In this document: piece after piece, positions 15,967 through 26,389 of the stretch
Layout: each line of letters opens with the position of its first letter
Position numbering within the stretch: position 1 is the first letter of the stretch
The notes under the pieces: generated by a model
Seen by the model: the letters and a program-made list of their open reading frames with translations, nothing else
What the model was told of the DNA's origin: nothing
The model's database searches: none
Assembly (NCBI GenBank): GCA_963844695.1
Contig: CAWJPL010000021.1
Span: 62,001 to 126,000, forward strand
Direction: 5' to 3'
Origin: RYN-230 sp963844695
GTDB lineage: Bacteria > Actinomycetota > Actinomycetes > Streptosporangiales > Streptosporangiaceae
DNA: 64,000 bases
Position numbers and translations under genes: made by a program

Positions 15967-18505
15967 ATGGAAGCGGTGCCGGAGCCTGCGCTGAGTTTCG
16001 CCGGGCTGCTGCGGCAGTTTCGGACCGAGGCCCGGCTGACGCAGGAAGAGCTGGCCGAGGCAGCAGGCCTGAGCCCCCGGTCGGTCAGTGACCTGGAGCG
16101 GGGGGTCAACCGCACGGCCCGCAAGGACACCGCCTTGCTGCTGGCTGACGCGCTGCGCCTGGCCGGCGAGGTACGGGTGCTGTTCGTCGCGGCGGCGCGC
16201 GGGCGGGCACCGGCGGCAGAGGTGCTGGCGGCCAGGCATGACGGAGGGCCGGGAGGGTCAGCGGCGGCAGCGACCCGGAGCCTGCCCCGGGATGTGGGCA
16301 GCTTTACCGGCCGCGACCCTGAGTTGGCGCGGCTGCTGGGAACGCAGGCCGGCCGGGCCGCGGACGCTGGGCCGCCAGGGATCTGCGTGATTGACGGGAT
16401 GGCGGGGGTCGGCAAGACGACCTTTGCGGTGCACGCCGCGCACAAGCTGACCGCGAGCTTCCCGGACGGGCAGTTCTTCCTTCCCCTGCACGCCCACACT
16501 CCCGGCCAGCGGCCGGTTGGCCCAGCCGACGCGCTGGCCAGCTTGCTGCTGACGGCCGGCGTCGCCGAGCAGCACGTCCCGCCCGGCCTGGAGGCCCGGG
16601 CGGGCCGGTGGCGTGACTATGTCGCGGGCAAGAAGATCCTGCTGCTGCTGGATGACGCGGCCGGGCATGAGCAGGTCCGGCCGCTCCTGCCCGGCACGGC
16701 CGGCAGCCTGGTCCTGATCACCAGCCGCCGGCGGCTGATCGCTCTGGAAGACGCCGTGGTGATCAGCCTCGGCACTTTGTCCCCCGACGAGGCGGCGGTG
16801 CTGCTGGCCCGGCTGGCGGGCCGGGCGGACCTGCGATCCGGGCAGGGCCCGGCCGGGCAGATAACCCAGCTGTCCGGGTACCTGCCGCTGGCGATCGGGA
16901 TGCTCGGCCGGCAGTTGCGGCACCACCCGGCCCGCAGTGGTGCTGAGCTGGCCGCTGACCTGACGGCGGCCCGCGACCGGCTGGCCATCATGCGCGCGGA
17001 GAATCTGTCGGTCGCGGCCGCGTTCGACCTGTCCTACGCCGATCTCACCGCGGCCCAGCAGCGGCTGTTCCGCCGGCTGGGCCTGGCTCCGGGCCCGGAC
17101 ATCGACGCCTACGCCGCGGCCGCCCTCGACGACACCAGCCTGGAGAGCGCCCGCGGCCTGCTCGATGAGCTGTACGACCATCATCTGGTCACCGAGCCCG
17201 CGCCCGGCCGTTACCTCCTGCACGACCTGCTCCGCGAGTACGCCCGCGCGCTGGCCGCCGGCGACGACGCCGCGGACTCACGCGCCGCCGTAGCCCGGCT
17301 GGTGAACTACTACGCCCACGTCGCCGCGGCCGCCGGCCCGCACATCGCCACCTGGACCACGGCCGGCGGCCGCCCGCCGCCGGGTCTGCCGCCCGCCAGC
17401 ACCCCTGCGGTGGCCAGCTCCCAGCAGGCCGCGGCCTGGCTGGAAGCCGAGCGCCCTAACTTGGACGCGGCCGTTGACTACGCCGCCCATCGGGGGGATG
17501 CCCGGGCACGCCATCACCATCGCCACTGCGATGGGCGGATTCCTGCGCGCCCGCGGTCACTGGGATCAGGCCGCCCGTCAATACCGGACGGCTCTCTCGG
17601 CGGCACGCCAGGCCGGGGACCGGCCCGGCCAGGCCGGCACGCTCGACGAGCTTGGTCTCCTGCAGCAGCTGACCGGCGACTACCCGGCCGCCACCGCCAG
17701 CCTGGCCGAGGCTATCGAGTTGTTCGGCGACCTAGGCGACCTTCCCGGCCAGGCCTACGCCCGCAACCACCTGGGCCTGGTCCTGGCGAACACCGCTGAA
17801 TACCCGGCGGCCGCCGCCCATCACCGGCAGGCGCTCGCACTGGCCCGCGCCGCGGGTGATCAACTCGCCGAGGCCGTCTCCCTCACCGACCTGGGCATGG
17901 TGCAGCTGCTGACCGGCGACTACCCGGCCGCCGCGGCCAGCCTCCAGCAGGCGCTGCCTCTGTTCCGAGGCGTCGGGTCTGCGTTCGACGAGGCCGACGC
18001 GCTCTCGGTGCTGGGCTGGGTCCGACGGCTGACCGGGGACTACGCGGCCGCCGCCGCTGACCAAGGCCAGGCCCTGGACCTGTTCCGCCACCTCGGCGAC
18101 CGGCTCGGCCAGGCCCGGACCCTCGACGAGCTCGGCCTGGTGCAGCTGCTGACCGGCGACTATCCGGCCGCCGCCGCCAGCGTGGCCGAGGCCGTCGAGT
18201 TGTTCCGCGACCTCGGCTCGCGGCACGACCTGGCCATGGCGCTGAACAGCCTCGGCGAGCTCTCGCTCCAGACCTCAGCACCCCAGGAAGCCCGCAGCCA
18301 CCACAGTCAGGCGCTCGTCATCGCCTGCGAGGTTGGCGCGCCGCTTGAGGAGGCACGCGCGCTGGAAGGAATCGGCCGCAGCCTTCTCCACCAGGACCCT
18401 GCCCAAGCCGCCGCGAACCTCCGGCACGCTCTGGAGATCTATCAGCACATCGGAGCTCCCGGCACCCGGCGCGTGCAGGACACGCTTGACGACCATGACC
18501 TCTAA
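15967..18505 (+). CDS. XRE-STAND-TPR regulator, split by one frameshift
   Basis: The first frame (from 15967, or GTG 15976 with GGGAGG 9 nt upstream) gives an XRE helix-turn-helix (LLRQFRTEARLTQEELAEAAG), then an NB-ARC module with P-loop GMAGVGKTT, KKILLLLDDAAGH and LPLAIGMLGRQL, then LVNYYAHVAAAAGPHIATW. At the G6 run 17492-17497 the frame breaks; removing one G restores HRGMPGHAITIATAMGGFLRARG and leads into at least six TPRs (repeating LLTGDYPAAAAS) to the stop at 18505. The whole, about 845 aa, is a typical actinobacterial pathway-type regulator. The second part could start on its own at ATG 17498 or nearby. Confidence 0.8.
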
Positions 18506-18891
18506 AGAGACGTCCGCACGTGCACAGCCGCCGAACGCCCGCGTCCTTCGGTCAGTTGGCTCGCCGCGCGGCCATCCGCCGCCGGTCGTCCTCGACAAGG
18601 GCGGCGCCGTCCGGGGTTCCGGCCGTTCCGTTGAGCAGAGCCTGGGCGTTCAGCAGAGTCCATAGCCGAAGTCCCGCCCGGTGCCTGCGACTACCCCGGC
18701 CGCTCCCAGCCGATGCCCGGCCACCGGCCGCGGCTACCCGGGAGGCCCTCCAGATCTGGGTTCCAGCCATCGTGTGTGCCCTCCTGTGTCAGTCTCTGGC
18801 TCCACGCGTCGCCAGAGACTGCGGCCGGCACCACACGTGCCGGCCCACAGGAGTGCTCACAGGATTGCTCCACGGCCCCGGGCCGGCTCGC
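18506..18891. other. 386-bp stretch without an identifiable gene
   Basis: Frames on both strands are open in part (notably minus 18770-18552, ending GTAGTPDGAALVEDDRRRM) but no start with a ribosome site, no known motif and no clear repeat is visible. It could hold a degraded gene end. Confidence 0.4.
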
Positions 18892-19488
18892 TCACCGGCC
18901 AGCTGACCGGCGGGCGGCCCACTCGTGGTCGAGGACGGACATCAGCACCTCGTCATACCAGCGCCCGTCGTGCAGCACCGACTCGCGAAGACGGCCCTCC
19001 TCGACGAACCCGGCCTTCTCGTAGGCGCGGATCCCGGCCGGGTTGAACGGGGCCACGCCGAGCTGGATGCGGTGCAGGCCCATCTCGCGGAATCCGTAGC
19101 TGACGATGACGCGCATCGCGTCGGTGCCGTAGCCACGGCCGATGTACTCACGGCCGAGGGCGATCCCGATCGTCGCACACCGGTCCTTGGGCCGCGCGCC
19201 CCACATCCCGACGTTGCCGGCCAGCACCGGCGGATCGTCCAGCGTCTCGATGGCGAAGCCGAGGTTGTCCTTGTCGTTCGCGCTCCACTTCGCGATGCGC
19301 TCCCTCGCCGCGGCCTCCGACGGCGGGACCACCCAGCTCGACAGCGTGGCCATCCGCCCGGGATCCATCTCCCACGCCGCGAGCACCGGCAGGTCGTCGT
19401 CCCGCACGCCGCGCAGCCGCACCAGCTCGCCGACCAGGATCGAGTCGCCGTAGCCGAATGCGCTGGAAACATCGGTGAGTTCGGTCAT
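18892..19488 (-). CDS. GNAT acetyltransferase, RimJ/RimL type
   Basis: 198 aa from ATG 19488, intact. LVRLRGVRDDDLPVLAAWEMD is the usual start; GIALGREYIGRGYGTDAMRVIVSYGF is the acetyl-CoA-binding motif A; HRIQLGVAPFNPAGIRAYEKAGFVEEGRLRE is motif B. These acetylate protein N-termini or small amines. Substrate unknown. Confidence 0.9.
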   Translation of the reverse strand: MTELTDVSSAFGYGDSILVGELVRLRGVRDDDLPVLAAWEMDPGRMATLSSWVVPPSEAAARERIAKWSANDKDNLGFAIETLDDPPVLAGNVGMWGARPKDRCATIGIALGREYIGRGYGTDAMRVIVSYGFREMGLHRIQLGVAPFNPAGIRAYEKAGFVEEGRLRESVLHDGRWYDEVLMSVLDHEWAARRSAGR

Positions 19489-19630
19489 GGAGCTGATACT
19501 GCCGCATGCCCGGCCCCGTCACCGTCCCGGCCGCGGCGGCCGGCTCCGCCGGATCCGGGTTGGACACTTCGCTAGATACCTACTAATTTGATCATCAAGA
19601 AGGGAAATTCGCGACGTCAAGGAGTGCCCG

Positions 19631-20382
19631 ATGACCCTGGCCGACCAGGATGTTCCGGTACTCGCCTGGAACGAGCCCGACGGCCTGATCCCGCGCGGCA
19701 CGGTGGTCGTGATTCCCGGCCGGGGAGAGCTGCCCACGGTCTACGAGCGCTTCGGGCGGCGGCTGGCTGCCGACGCCTACCGGGTCCGGGTGGTGGCTGA
19801 TCCGATGGTGGACGCCGAGCTGGCCCGGGCGCAGATCTCCGGCCTCCTGGCCGACCCCGGCTTGCCTGCCCCGCGGGTGCTGGCCGGATCAGACACGGGC
19901 GCCTTGTTCGCGATCATGCTGGCCAGATCAGGCCTGGGCGCTGCCGTGGACGCCCTGCTCCTGGCCGGCCTGCCCGCCGCACCGCAGGCGGGCCCGGCGG
20001 CCTCCTGGGAGGAGGAGCTGGACGCCAGGACCTCTTGCCCAGCCCACCGCGGGCGGCTCAGCGCCTCGGCCGTACGCCGGGGCGCGCTGTATGAGCCCAT
20101 TCCGGCCGGCTGGCTGGAGCGCGCAGATCTGGACGGGCTGCGGCGTACCCATTCTCGGCGTCCACGGCAGTGACGACCCGATCAGCCCGCTGGGGCGGGT
20201 TCGCGACCGGTATGCCGCGGCTGCCCCGGCTGAACTGGTCAGCATCACCGGCGGCCTGGCACGACGTGTTCAACGACCAGACCCACCGGACGGTGGCCGC
20301 CGTCGTCGTGCTGTTCCTGGAACGGATCCGGCAGGACTCTGGTCCGGGCCCGATTGCGGTTCCGGAGCGGCTGGGACGATGA
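19631..20382 (+). pseudogene. Alpha/beta-hydrolase, two frameshifts
   Basis: ATG 19631 follows a GGAGTG-like site. The N-terminal part has VVVIPGRGELPTVYERFGRRLA and the nucleophile-elbow region VLAGSDTGALFAI, in which Ser-Asp is in the nucleophile region. Near 20140 the frame shifts to VPILGVHGSDDPISPLGRV (the acid strand) and near 20245 again to AWHDVFNDQTHRTVAAVVV, which carries the catalytic His. All parts of one hydrolase are present in order, so this is a recent inactivation or sequence error rather than old decay. Confidence 0.75.
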
Positions 20383-20515
20383 TGAGCGGGCCCGGCGCCG
20401 GCCGTGCGGTACGGAACCTGAGCGAAGTGTGCTTCATATGTGCTAAACCCAGCCTCGGAACAGGCAAAGTAGCTGACCGTAGCGGAATCCGCAGAACGGA
20501 ACTCGAAGGAGAAAC

Positions 20516-21176
20516 ATGGCTCTCGCGATTGGGGACATCGCCCCGGACTTCACCGCTGACACGACTGAGGGGCCGATCAGCTTCCACGACTGGATCGGTG
20601 ACTCGTGGGCGGTGCTGTTCTCGCACCCGAAGGACTTCACGCCCGTCTGCACGACCGAGCTCGGCTATATGGCCAAGATCAAGCCCGAGTTCGACAAGCG
20701 GAACGTGAAGATCATCGGGCTCTCGGTTGACCCGACCGGGAAGCATGAGCAGTGGGCGAACGACATCCAGGAGACGCAGGGAACCGCGCCCAACTATCCC
20801 ATCATCGGCGACGGGGACTTCAACGTCTCGAAGCTGTACGGGATGCTTCCGGCCAGCACCTCGGGCGACCCGGCGAGCCGGACGCCAGCCGACAACCAGA
20901 CGGTTCGCAACGTGTTCGTCGTCGGGCCCGGACAAGAAGGTGAAGCTGATCCTCATCTACCCGATGACGACCGGCCGCAACTTCGACGAGGTTCTCCGGG
21001 TCATCGACTCGCTCCAGCTGACGGCCAAGCACCGGGTCGCCACGCCGGTCAACTGGAAGTCGGGCGAGGACGTGATCATCGCCGGCTCTGTCTCCGACGA
21101 CGAGGCGAAGACGATCTACCCGGAGGGCTGGAAGGCACCCCGCCCCTACATCCGCATCGTGCCCCAGCCGAGCTGA
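20516..21176 (+). CDS. 1-Cys (Prx6-type) peroxiredoxin, one frameshift
   Basis: ATG 20516 with GAAGGAG upstream. The peroxidatic motif FTPVCTTELG is at residues 42-51. The frame breaks in GGGCCC near 20930: dropping one base gives VFVVGPDKKVKLILIYPMTT and an uninterrupted C-terminus ending RPYIRIVPQPS at 21176. The remade length, about 219 aa, and the conserved tail VATPVNWKSGEDVIIAGSVS fit Prx6 enzymes, which reduce hydroperoxides in the cytosol. Such a conserved gene makes a sequencing indel more likely than decay. A GCGGAATCCGC palindrome precedes the gene. Confidence 0.85.
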
Positions 21177-21264
21177 GTACCAGGCCGGCCGAATCGTATG
21201 GTCAAACTTCTCCGCTCTGAGCGGGTCGGTGTTCCTGCTGGTTCGTGGTTACCGGCTGGCGTGG

Positions 21265-21989
21265 TCATACCAGCAGTTGTGCGCCCTCGGCGTGCAGCAC
21301 GGTCCCGGTGACGAGGCTGTCGCTGATCAGGAAGCTGACGGCGTTGGCGATATCTCCCGGCTGCCCGATTCTCCGCCCGGGCAGCCGGGCGGCCAGGCTG
21401 GCCAGCCGGGCCTGCTTCACCTCCGGTGACGCCAGCTGGTCCCAGACTGGCGTGTCCACCCAGCCGGGGGACACGGCGTTGACGCGGACCGGGCCGAGTT
21501 CCAGCGCCAGGCGCGGACCATGGACTCCAGGGCGCCGTTGACCGTTGCGGCCAGCATCCCGCCCGGAGCGGGCCGGTAGGCGGCGATGCCGGAGGTGAAC
21601 GTGATGCTTCCGGGCGCCGTCATGCGCGGTGCAGCTAGCTGCGCGGCGAACAGCGGCCCCAGGATCTTGGACCGCAGGGCCCGCATCACGCTGCTCCTCG
21701 GTCAGCGTGACGGCGGCGCCGTAGGGAAGGTCCGCCGCGGTCACGACGAGATGGGCGAGTGTCCCGGCGCGGTCGAACACGCGGGTGAGCTGCGCCCGGT
21801 CGGCGATGTCGGCCGGGACGGCGGTGAGTCGGCCTGGGTGAGCCGAGTTCTCTGCTCGCCTGCGTCAAGCCGCTGCTGGGACCGTCCGGCGATCACTACC
21901 CGGGCTCCGTCAGCCAGGCAGCGGCGGGCCACGGCCAGCCCGATTCCGGAGCTGCCCCCGACGACCACGACCGTGTCGTTCTCGTTCAT
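21265..21989 (-). pseudogene. Short-chain dehydrogenase, about three frameshifts
   Basis: ATG 21989 begins MNENDTVVVVGGSSGIGLAVARR, the Rossmann TGxxxGIG-like cofactor site. Later parts are in other frames: MFDRAGTLAHLVVTAA, then KILGPLFAAQLAAPRM and GSITFTSGIAAYRPAP, and finally LGPVRVNAVSPGWVDTPVW with the C-terminal VTGTVLHAEGAQLLV. The usual catalytic Tyr of YxxxK is not evident: the matching place reads AAYRPAPGG and NGALESMV, so activity is doubtful even if frames are repaired. Its start overlaps the MarR stop by 4 nt (ATGA), so it is the MarR target operon. Confidence 0.8.
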
Positions 21990-22494
21990 GCCTCTTCCTC
22001 GATTCCTCTCAGCAGTTTCTTCAGTAGCGCTGCGAGCGCCTGCCGGTCCTCATCGGGCAAGGGCGCGATCATCGCTGGCCTCGCATCGCATGTGCGCGGC
22101 CATGGCGCGATCCACGACCGACTTGCCCCGCGCCGTGAGGCCGACGAGGTTGCTGCGCCGGTCTGCGGGGCCGGAGATACGTTCCACCAGCCCCGCCCGG
22201 GCCAGCGCGTCCACCCGGTGGGTCATCGCGCCGGAGGTGAGGACCAGTTCCTGATAGAGCGCCGTCGGGGTGAGCTGGTAGGGCGGCCCGGTTCGCCGCA
22301 GCGTGGCCAGCACGTCGAAGCCGCTGCGGTCAAGACCCTCCTGCCGCAGCACTCGCCGGATGTGCGCGTCGGCGAGGTGCGCGGCGCGGAGGACGCGCCC
22401 GATGACCTCCATCGGCGAGGTGTCTAGCCCGGGTTCCTCGTCCGCCCACTGGGCGCGGGCCCGCTCGATCGCGGTCAGGCAAATCTATCTGCAT
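21986..22494 (-). CDS. MarR-family regulator, frameshifts at both ends
   Basis: The central frame (22412 downward) has DRSGFDVLATLRRTGPPYQLTPTALYQELVLTSGAMTHRVDALARAGLVER and ADRRSNLVGLTARGK, a complete winged helix. The C-terminus changes frame in GGCC near 22075; without one C it reads EAAMIAPLPDEDRQALAAL and ends in TGA overlapping the SDR start. Upstream, the natural start MQID at ATG 22494 is one base out of frame with TAIERARAQWADEEPG. The ATG lies within the inverted-repeat region 22483-22521, so autoregulation is very likely. Confidence 0.75.
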
Positions 22495-22521
22495 ATTCAG
22501 TATCTTAACTTGCAGATAGAT
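22483..22521. promoter_or_regulatory. MarR operator: 11-bp inverted repeat
   Basis: ATCTATCTGCA (22483-22493) and TGCAGATAGAT (22511-22521) are perfect inverted copies separated by 17 bp of AT-rich DNA. The left arm overlaps the probable marR start codon; the spacer is AT-rich enough to hold a -10 box. This is unusually AT-rich for the window. Confidence 0.65.
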
Positions 22522-22573
22522 CTAGGGCAACTGCGCACGGACTGTCGGGCCGGACGGCCTTCACCGTCCGCGG

Positions 22574-23384
22574 TCAGGCCGGACGGTTGAACGGCACGGT
22601 TACCGTGATGGTGTCGGGGAACCAGTGGGCTCCGCCCGCGATGCGCAGGCGCGCCGCACACGGTCTGCAGGTACCTCATCGGCGGGCCGAAGCCGTCGAG
22701 CGTGTCGGTGGCCGGGAATCCGTAGCTGTCGTGGATGACGTAGGTGAGTGTCCCGACGTACCGCCCGTGCTCACGGCGGCCGCTTCCGGTGACGGTCAGG
22801 CCCTGAGTGCCGCGAAATCCCCAGTACAGGTCGCTGGTCCTGGACTCGAACGCCACCGTCGGCAGCTTCGCGGCGGAGAGCCGGAGGCGGGTCCGGCCGG
22901 CCTTCAGCTGGCTGAGCACCGCTTCCTGGACCTCGTTGTTCACCGCCCGGAACGCCCTGCTGGCCAGCGCCTTCCTGGAGACCAGCGACCCGGCCCGGTA
23001 ATCGACCTCGGTGCCCTTCCCCGCCAGGAAGTGCGTCAGGAGATGAGCGGACGCGGGAAAGCGGGCCAGAGCGAACCCCTCAGCCACCCTGACGCCCAGC
23101 GCCTTGTCGGCGGTGAACGTCGCGCTGTCGCACGCCGCCTCCGGCGTCTGCGCATGCGTGTCCTGGCTTCCGTTGGGCAGCACCGGGCGGACCCCCGTGA
23201 CGCTGAAGGCAGACGGGGCGTGGGTGGCGGAGGGAACCGCGGTGGCCGGGGGAGACCCGGCAGCCGGTGACGCCGCAGAGCATCCCGACAGCACGGCCAC
23301 GCATCCCGACAGCACCGCGACGATGCGCAGGGACGCGGCGGAGATGATCGACTCCTTCGCCGGCATCCGGTGGGGGCGTCGCAC
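22574..23384 (-). CDS. Actinobacterial lipoprotein of unknown function, one frameshift
   Basis: From ATG 23384 (ATG 23366 also possible) the N-terminus has two tandem VAVLSGC lipoboxes, either of which could be lipidated. The rest is a secreted domain with AFRAVNNEVQEAVLSQLKAG and GYFG-free sequence YVIHDSYGFPATDTLDGFGPPM. Near 22645 the frame shifts; the restored end reads GGAHWFPDTITVTVPFNRPA and stops at 22574. I do not recognise the fold. It is divergent from the MarR operator region only in position; no link is evident. Confidence 0.65.
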
Positions 23385-23451
23385 AGCCTGAGCATCCCAT
23401 GGCTGCCCGCGTGACGATCAAGGCTGATCAGGCCCGCGGACAGCGGCTGTT

Positions 23452-23530
23452 TTGGTGAGTGAGTGTTAGGGTGTTAGTATTGTTGTTAGATTTAGTGGTG
23501 TGTGTTAGTGTGGTAGTGTAGGTTTAGCAC
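23452..23530 (+). repeat. GT-rich stretch with repeated GTTAG
   Basis: About 80 bases are almost pure G, T and A on the plus strand with only one or two C. GTTAG occurs at least four times, with related GTGAG and GGTAG. It contrasts sharply with the surrounding high-GC DNA. No coding is visible. Function unknown. Confidence 0.6.
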
Positions 23531-23700
23531 CTTTGATCACCTCAGCCAGTCTGTCTCTCGTGGCGTGGAGGGTGGGGATCATGCTTTCGGCAACACGCAT
23601 CGCGTGATATTGCTCGAACGCGCTGCGTGAACCTTAATGGCCGCCAGCACGGCTCCGAAGTCCCGAAACTGCGGTTTGGCTTCCATCATTGCGAGCGCAG

Positions 23701-24194
23701 TTATGCGTTCCCGTCGCTGCCTCGCAGCCAGCGGATGACCTCGCCCGGCTCGAGGACTGCTCGGTGGCCAGCTGGCGCGCGCGGGCGACGATGCGTTCCA
23801 GAGCGATGGTGCGCTCTTTCCCGGCGGGTATGGATCCGCGCACCGACCGGTACTCCGAAGCGATCGGCCCGGCGCTCCAGCAAGGCGTGGGCCTCAGCTC
23901 GCAGTCGGTCGGCAGCGGCCGTATCGCTCTGATGCTGGAACTCTTCGGGAAGTGCGTACTTCTGAGCTGCCGCCGCACGCAATCTGAGCTTGCTCCCGCC
24001 GAATCGATGCTCTCAATCCGGTCGCCAAGCAGCGCTAGCACGAGCAAGATCCTGCGAAAGGCGAGCAGTACGCCGGTGCCGGTTCTGTTGACTGTTCTGA
24101 ACACCGCGATGGCTCCGGTTTTGAAGGACGCGGTCCCGAGGCGGCCAAGGGTCAGCCGGAGCCAGGGCTGGAACGCCGACGAAAAGGACGCCAT
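23701..24194 (-). pseudogene. Unknown protein, several frameshifts
   Basis: ATG 24194 starts MASFSSAFQPWLRLTLGRLG and continues to LLAFRRILLVLALLGDRIES. A coherent continuation appears in another frame as KLRLRAAAAQKYALPEEF and DRLRAEAHALLERRADRFG, then returns as AGKERTIALERIVARARQLA, and ends GEVIRWLRGSDGNA. The alternation of natural-looking, helical sequence between two frames shows one former gene of about 165 codons. I recognise no family. Confidence 0.4.
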
Positions 24195-24407
24195 CGGTTT
24201 CCCTCACATCCGTGTATCGAGCTGCGGTCCCGAGCGGCTAACGCTCGTTGAGTATCTCGCACAAAGGCCTCAGGTTGGCGGCTCCTGCCCGGATACCCGG
24301 GGTTCCTCGTGGCCTGCAAGCGAACTGTAAGGAAACCGTAAGGGCCGGCCTCGCAAGCTGGAGGCGGGCGGGGACTGTCTTCGCCCGGGCAGCCCGAAGG
24401 AGCCACC

Positions 24408-25552
24408 GTGACCGTCACCACCACCGGCCACCCGCCAGTCTTGCGTTTCGATTCCCAGCCGGACGGCGGGCCGCCGCCGATCCTTGCGCGCCAGCGGCCA
24501 CGACTTTGCCCTCCGGCCCGCCGGCGGCCCGCCGATGCTCGTCCTCCGGCGGCGCCCCGACGTACTCCGCGCCCTCACCAGCACCAGGAACTTCGGCATG
24601 GCCGCCGTCACCGGGACGGGCGGGCTGCTCGGCTGCCCGCTCACCGGTGCGGAGATGCAATCCCCGGACGGTGGCCTGCTGAACATGAACCCGCCGGGGC
24701 TGCGCTCGTACCGGCAGCGGATTGCCGGGCTGTTCAGCCGCCGCGCTGCGGAAGCGACCCGCCCGCTGGCCCAGGCACTCGCCGGTAACCTCGCCGACGC
24801 GCTGCACGGCCGCGCCACCGCGGACGCCCTCACCGGGTTCGCCGAGCCGTTCACCGCCACCGCGGTCAGCGCGGCCATGGGGACACCACGAGCCGACTGG
24901 GACCGGATCCTCGAGTCCTCCCGGATCGCGTTCGCCGTCGTCCCCGGCCCGGGCGCCGTCGATGACGTGGCCGCGGCGTGGGCTGATCTGTACAGCTACT
25001 ACACCCGCGCCGCGGCCCGGCCCAGCGGGGGATTAACCACCCAGCTCGCCAGAGCGCTGGACGGGCACACGGCCGCCCAGATCGCGCACGTCACCGGCAC
25101 CGTCTCCAACGGGTTCGGCGCGATGCTTCCCGTCCTCGCCGTCGCCATCGCCGAACTCGCCCGGCAGCCGCACGTCGTCGCCTCGTGTACGCGGGGGGAG
25201 CGCACCTGGGCGTCCGTCGCGGACGAACTGCTGAGCACCCGCACGATGTTCCCCATCGCCCTCCCGCGCGTCGCCCTGGCCGATACGTGGCTCGGCGAGA
25301 CGGCTCATCACCAAGGGCACAACCGTGCTGCCGTCCCTCATCGCCGCGGCCCACGATGGGCCGCCCTCACCCCGCATCCCGTTCGGAGCAGGCCCGCACT
25401 ACTGCCCCGGGGCCGCGCTCACCCGCGTCTGGCTCTGTGCCGCGCTCGAGGCGTTCTTCGGGACGTTTCCCCGGGCGCGTCTGGCCGGTGACCTGGACTG
25501 GCAGGCGGGGACGCTGCCGGTCCCACGGGAGATAACGCTGGCGCTGCGCTAA
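24408..25552 (+). CDS. Cytochrome P450, two frameshifts
   Basis: GTG 24408 follows AGGAG. The first frame (MTVTTTGHPPVLRFD) gives way near 24480 to the main frame, with HDFALRPAGGPPMLVLRRRPDVLRAL and LLNMNPPGLRSYRQRIAGLFSRRAAE (C-helix region). Near 25300 it shifts again to the haem-binding loop FGAGPHYCPGAALTR, which carries the Cys ligand, and ends at 25552. The length of about 380 aa is usual for bacterial class I P450s. The I-helix acid/Thr pair is not obvious (TGTVSNGFGAMLP), so the oxygen-activation site may be atypical. No ferredoxin gene is adjacent. Confidence 0.75.
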
Positions 25553-25690
25553 TGGGTTACGCTCCCGGCCGGTGGCTTCGGATGAAAGCCGCACCGGCCG
25601 GGAGCAAAGCAGGCGGACATAAAAGGCTGCCTGACGAAACCCTGGGGATGACGGCCGGGCCAGCGTCGGGACCCGGCCGCCGTTCCGCGG

Positions 25691-26117
25691 TTACCGCCGG
25701 CCGGAGACGACGACCACCGGGCAGGCCGCATGGTGCGTGACCTGAGCGCTCACCGAGTGGAACCGGGCGAAGCCGGCCGCGGTCCTCGACGACCACCATG
25801 TCCGCGTCATGTGAGGCCTCGATGAGCGCGTCGGCTGGCTGGCCGATGAACCCGCGCACCGTGACCGAGCTGGGCCGGTCATCGCCGAGCTTGCTCATGG
25901 CCTTGCTGACTGCCTCTTTGACGGCGTTCACGGTCTTCTCGGCTTCGGGCCGGTCCGCGGGATAGATGATCGGATTGCCAGTCCAGGGGCTCGCCGCGAC
26001 CTGGTGGACGGCCAGCACCGTGAGCGGGGTGTGCTCAAGCGTCGCGTGCGTCACTGCCCACTCGAGTGCGTTCTTCGAGTCAGCTGAGCTGTCAAGACTT
26101 ACCACGATTCCAGACAT
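25691..26117 (-). CDS. Universal stress protein (UspA fold), one frameshift
   Basis: ATG 26117 with AAGGAA upstream. MSGIVVSLDSSADSKNALEWAV is the N-terminal strand and helix; GQPADALIEASHDADMVVVEDRG is followed, after a frameshift near 25790, by GFARFHSVSAQVTHHAACPVVVV, the ATP-binding G-2x-G-9x-G(S/T)-type end, here with some Gly residues missing. About 140 aa when repaired. Usp proteins bind ATP and act in stress and dormancy. Confidence 0.75.
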
Positions 26118-26389
26118 TTCCTTGTTCTTTCTGAAGGGCTGCTCTCTGCGGGCCGCCACTTCTGCCGAAACACTGTGCAGCCAGGAGCGCTTCCGGCCCT
26201 AACAACCTTCATGCACTAAAACGGATGATCTATGCGCCTTCCATGCGCATAGCGCCACCGTCGTAGACGACGCGCGGCTTGGGCCGAGGCGTCGCCGCGA
26301 TTTCCGCCCCCGGCCCCGTGTCGGTCGTTGCTGGCCACGCGGGGGAGCGGGCATGGTGTGGTCGGTGGCACTGAATCCTCCGGGCCAGT

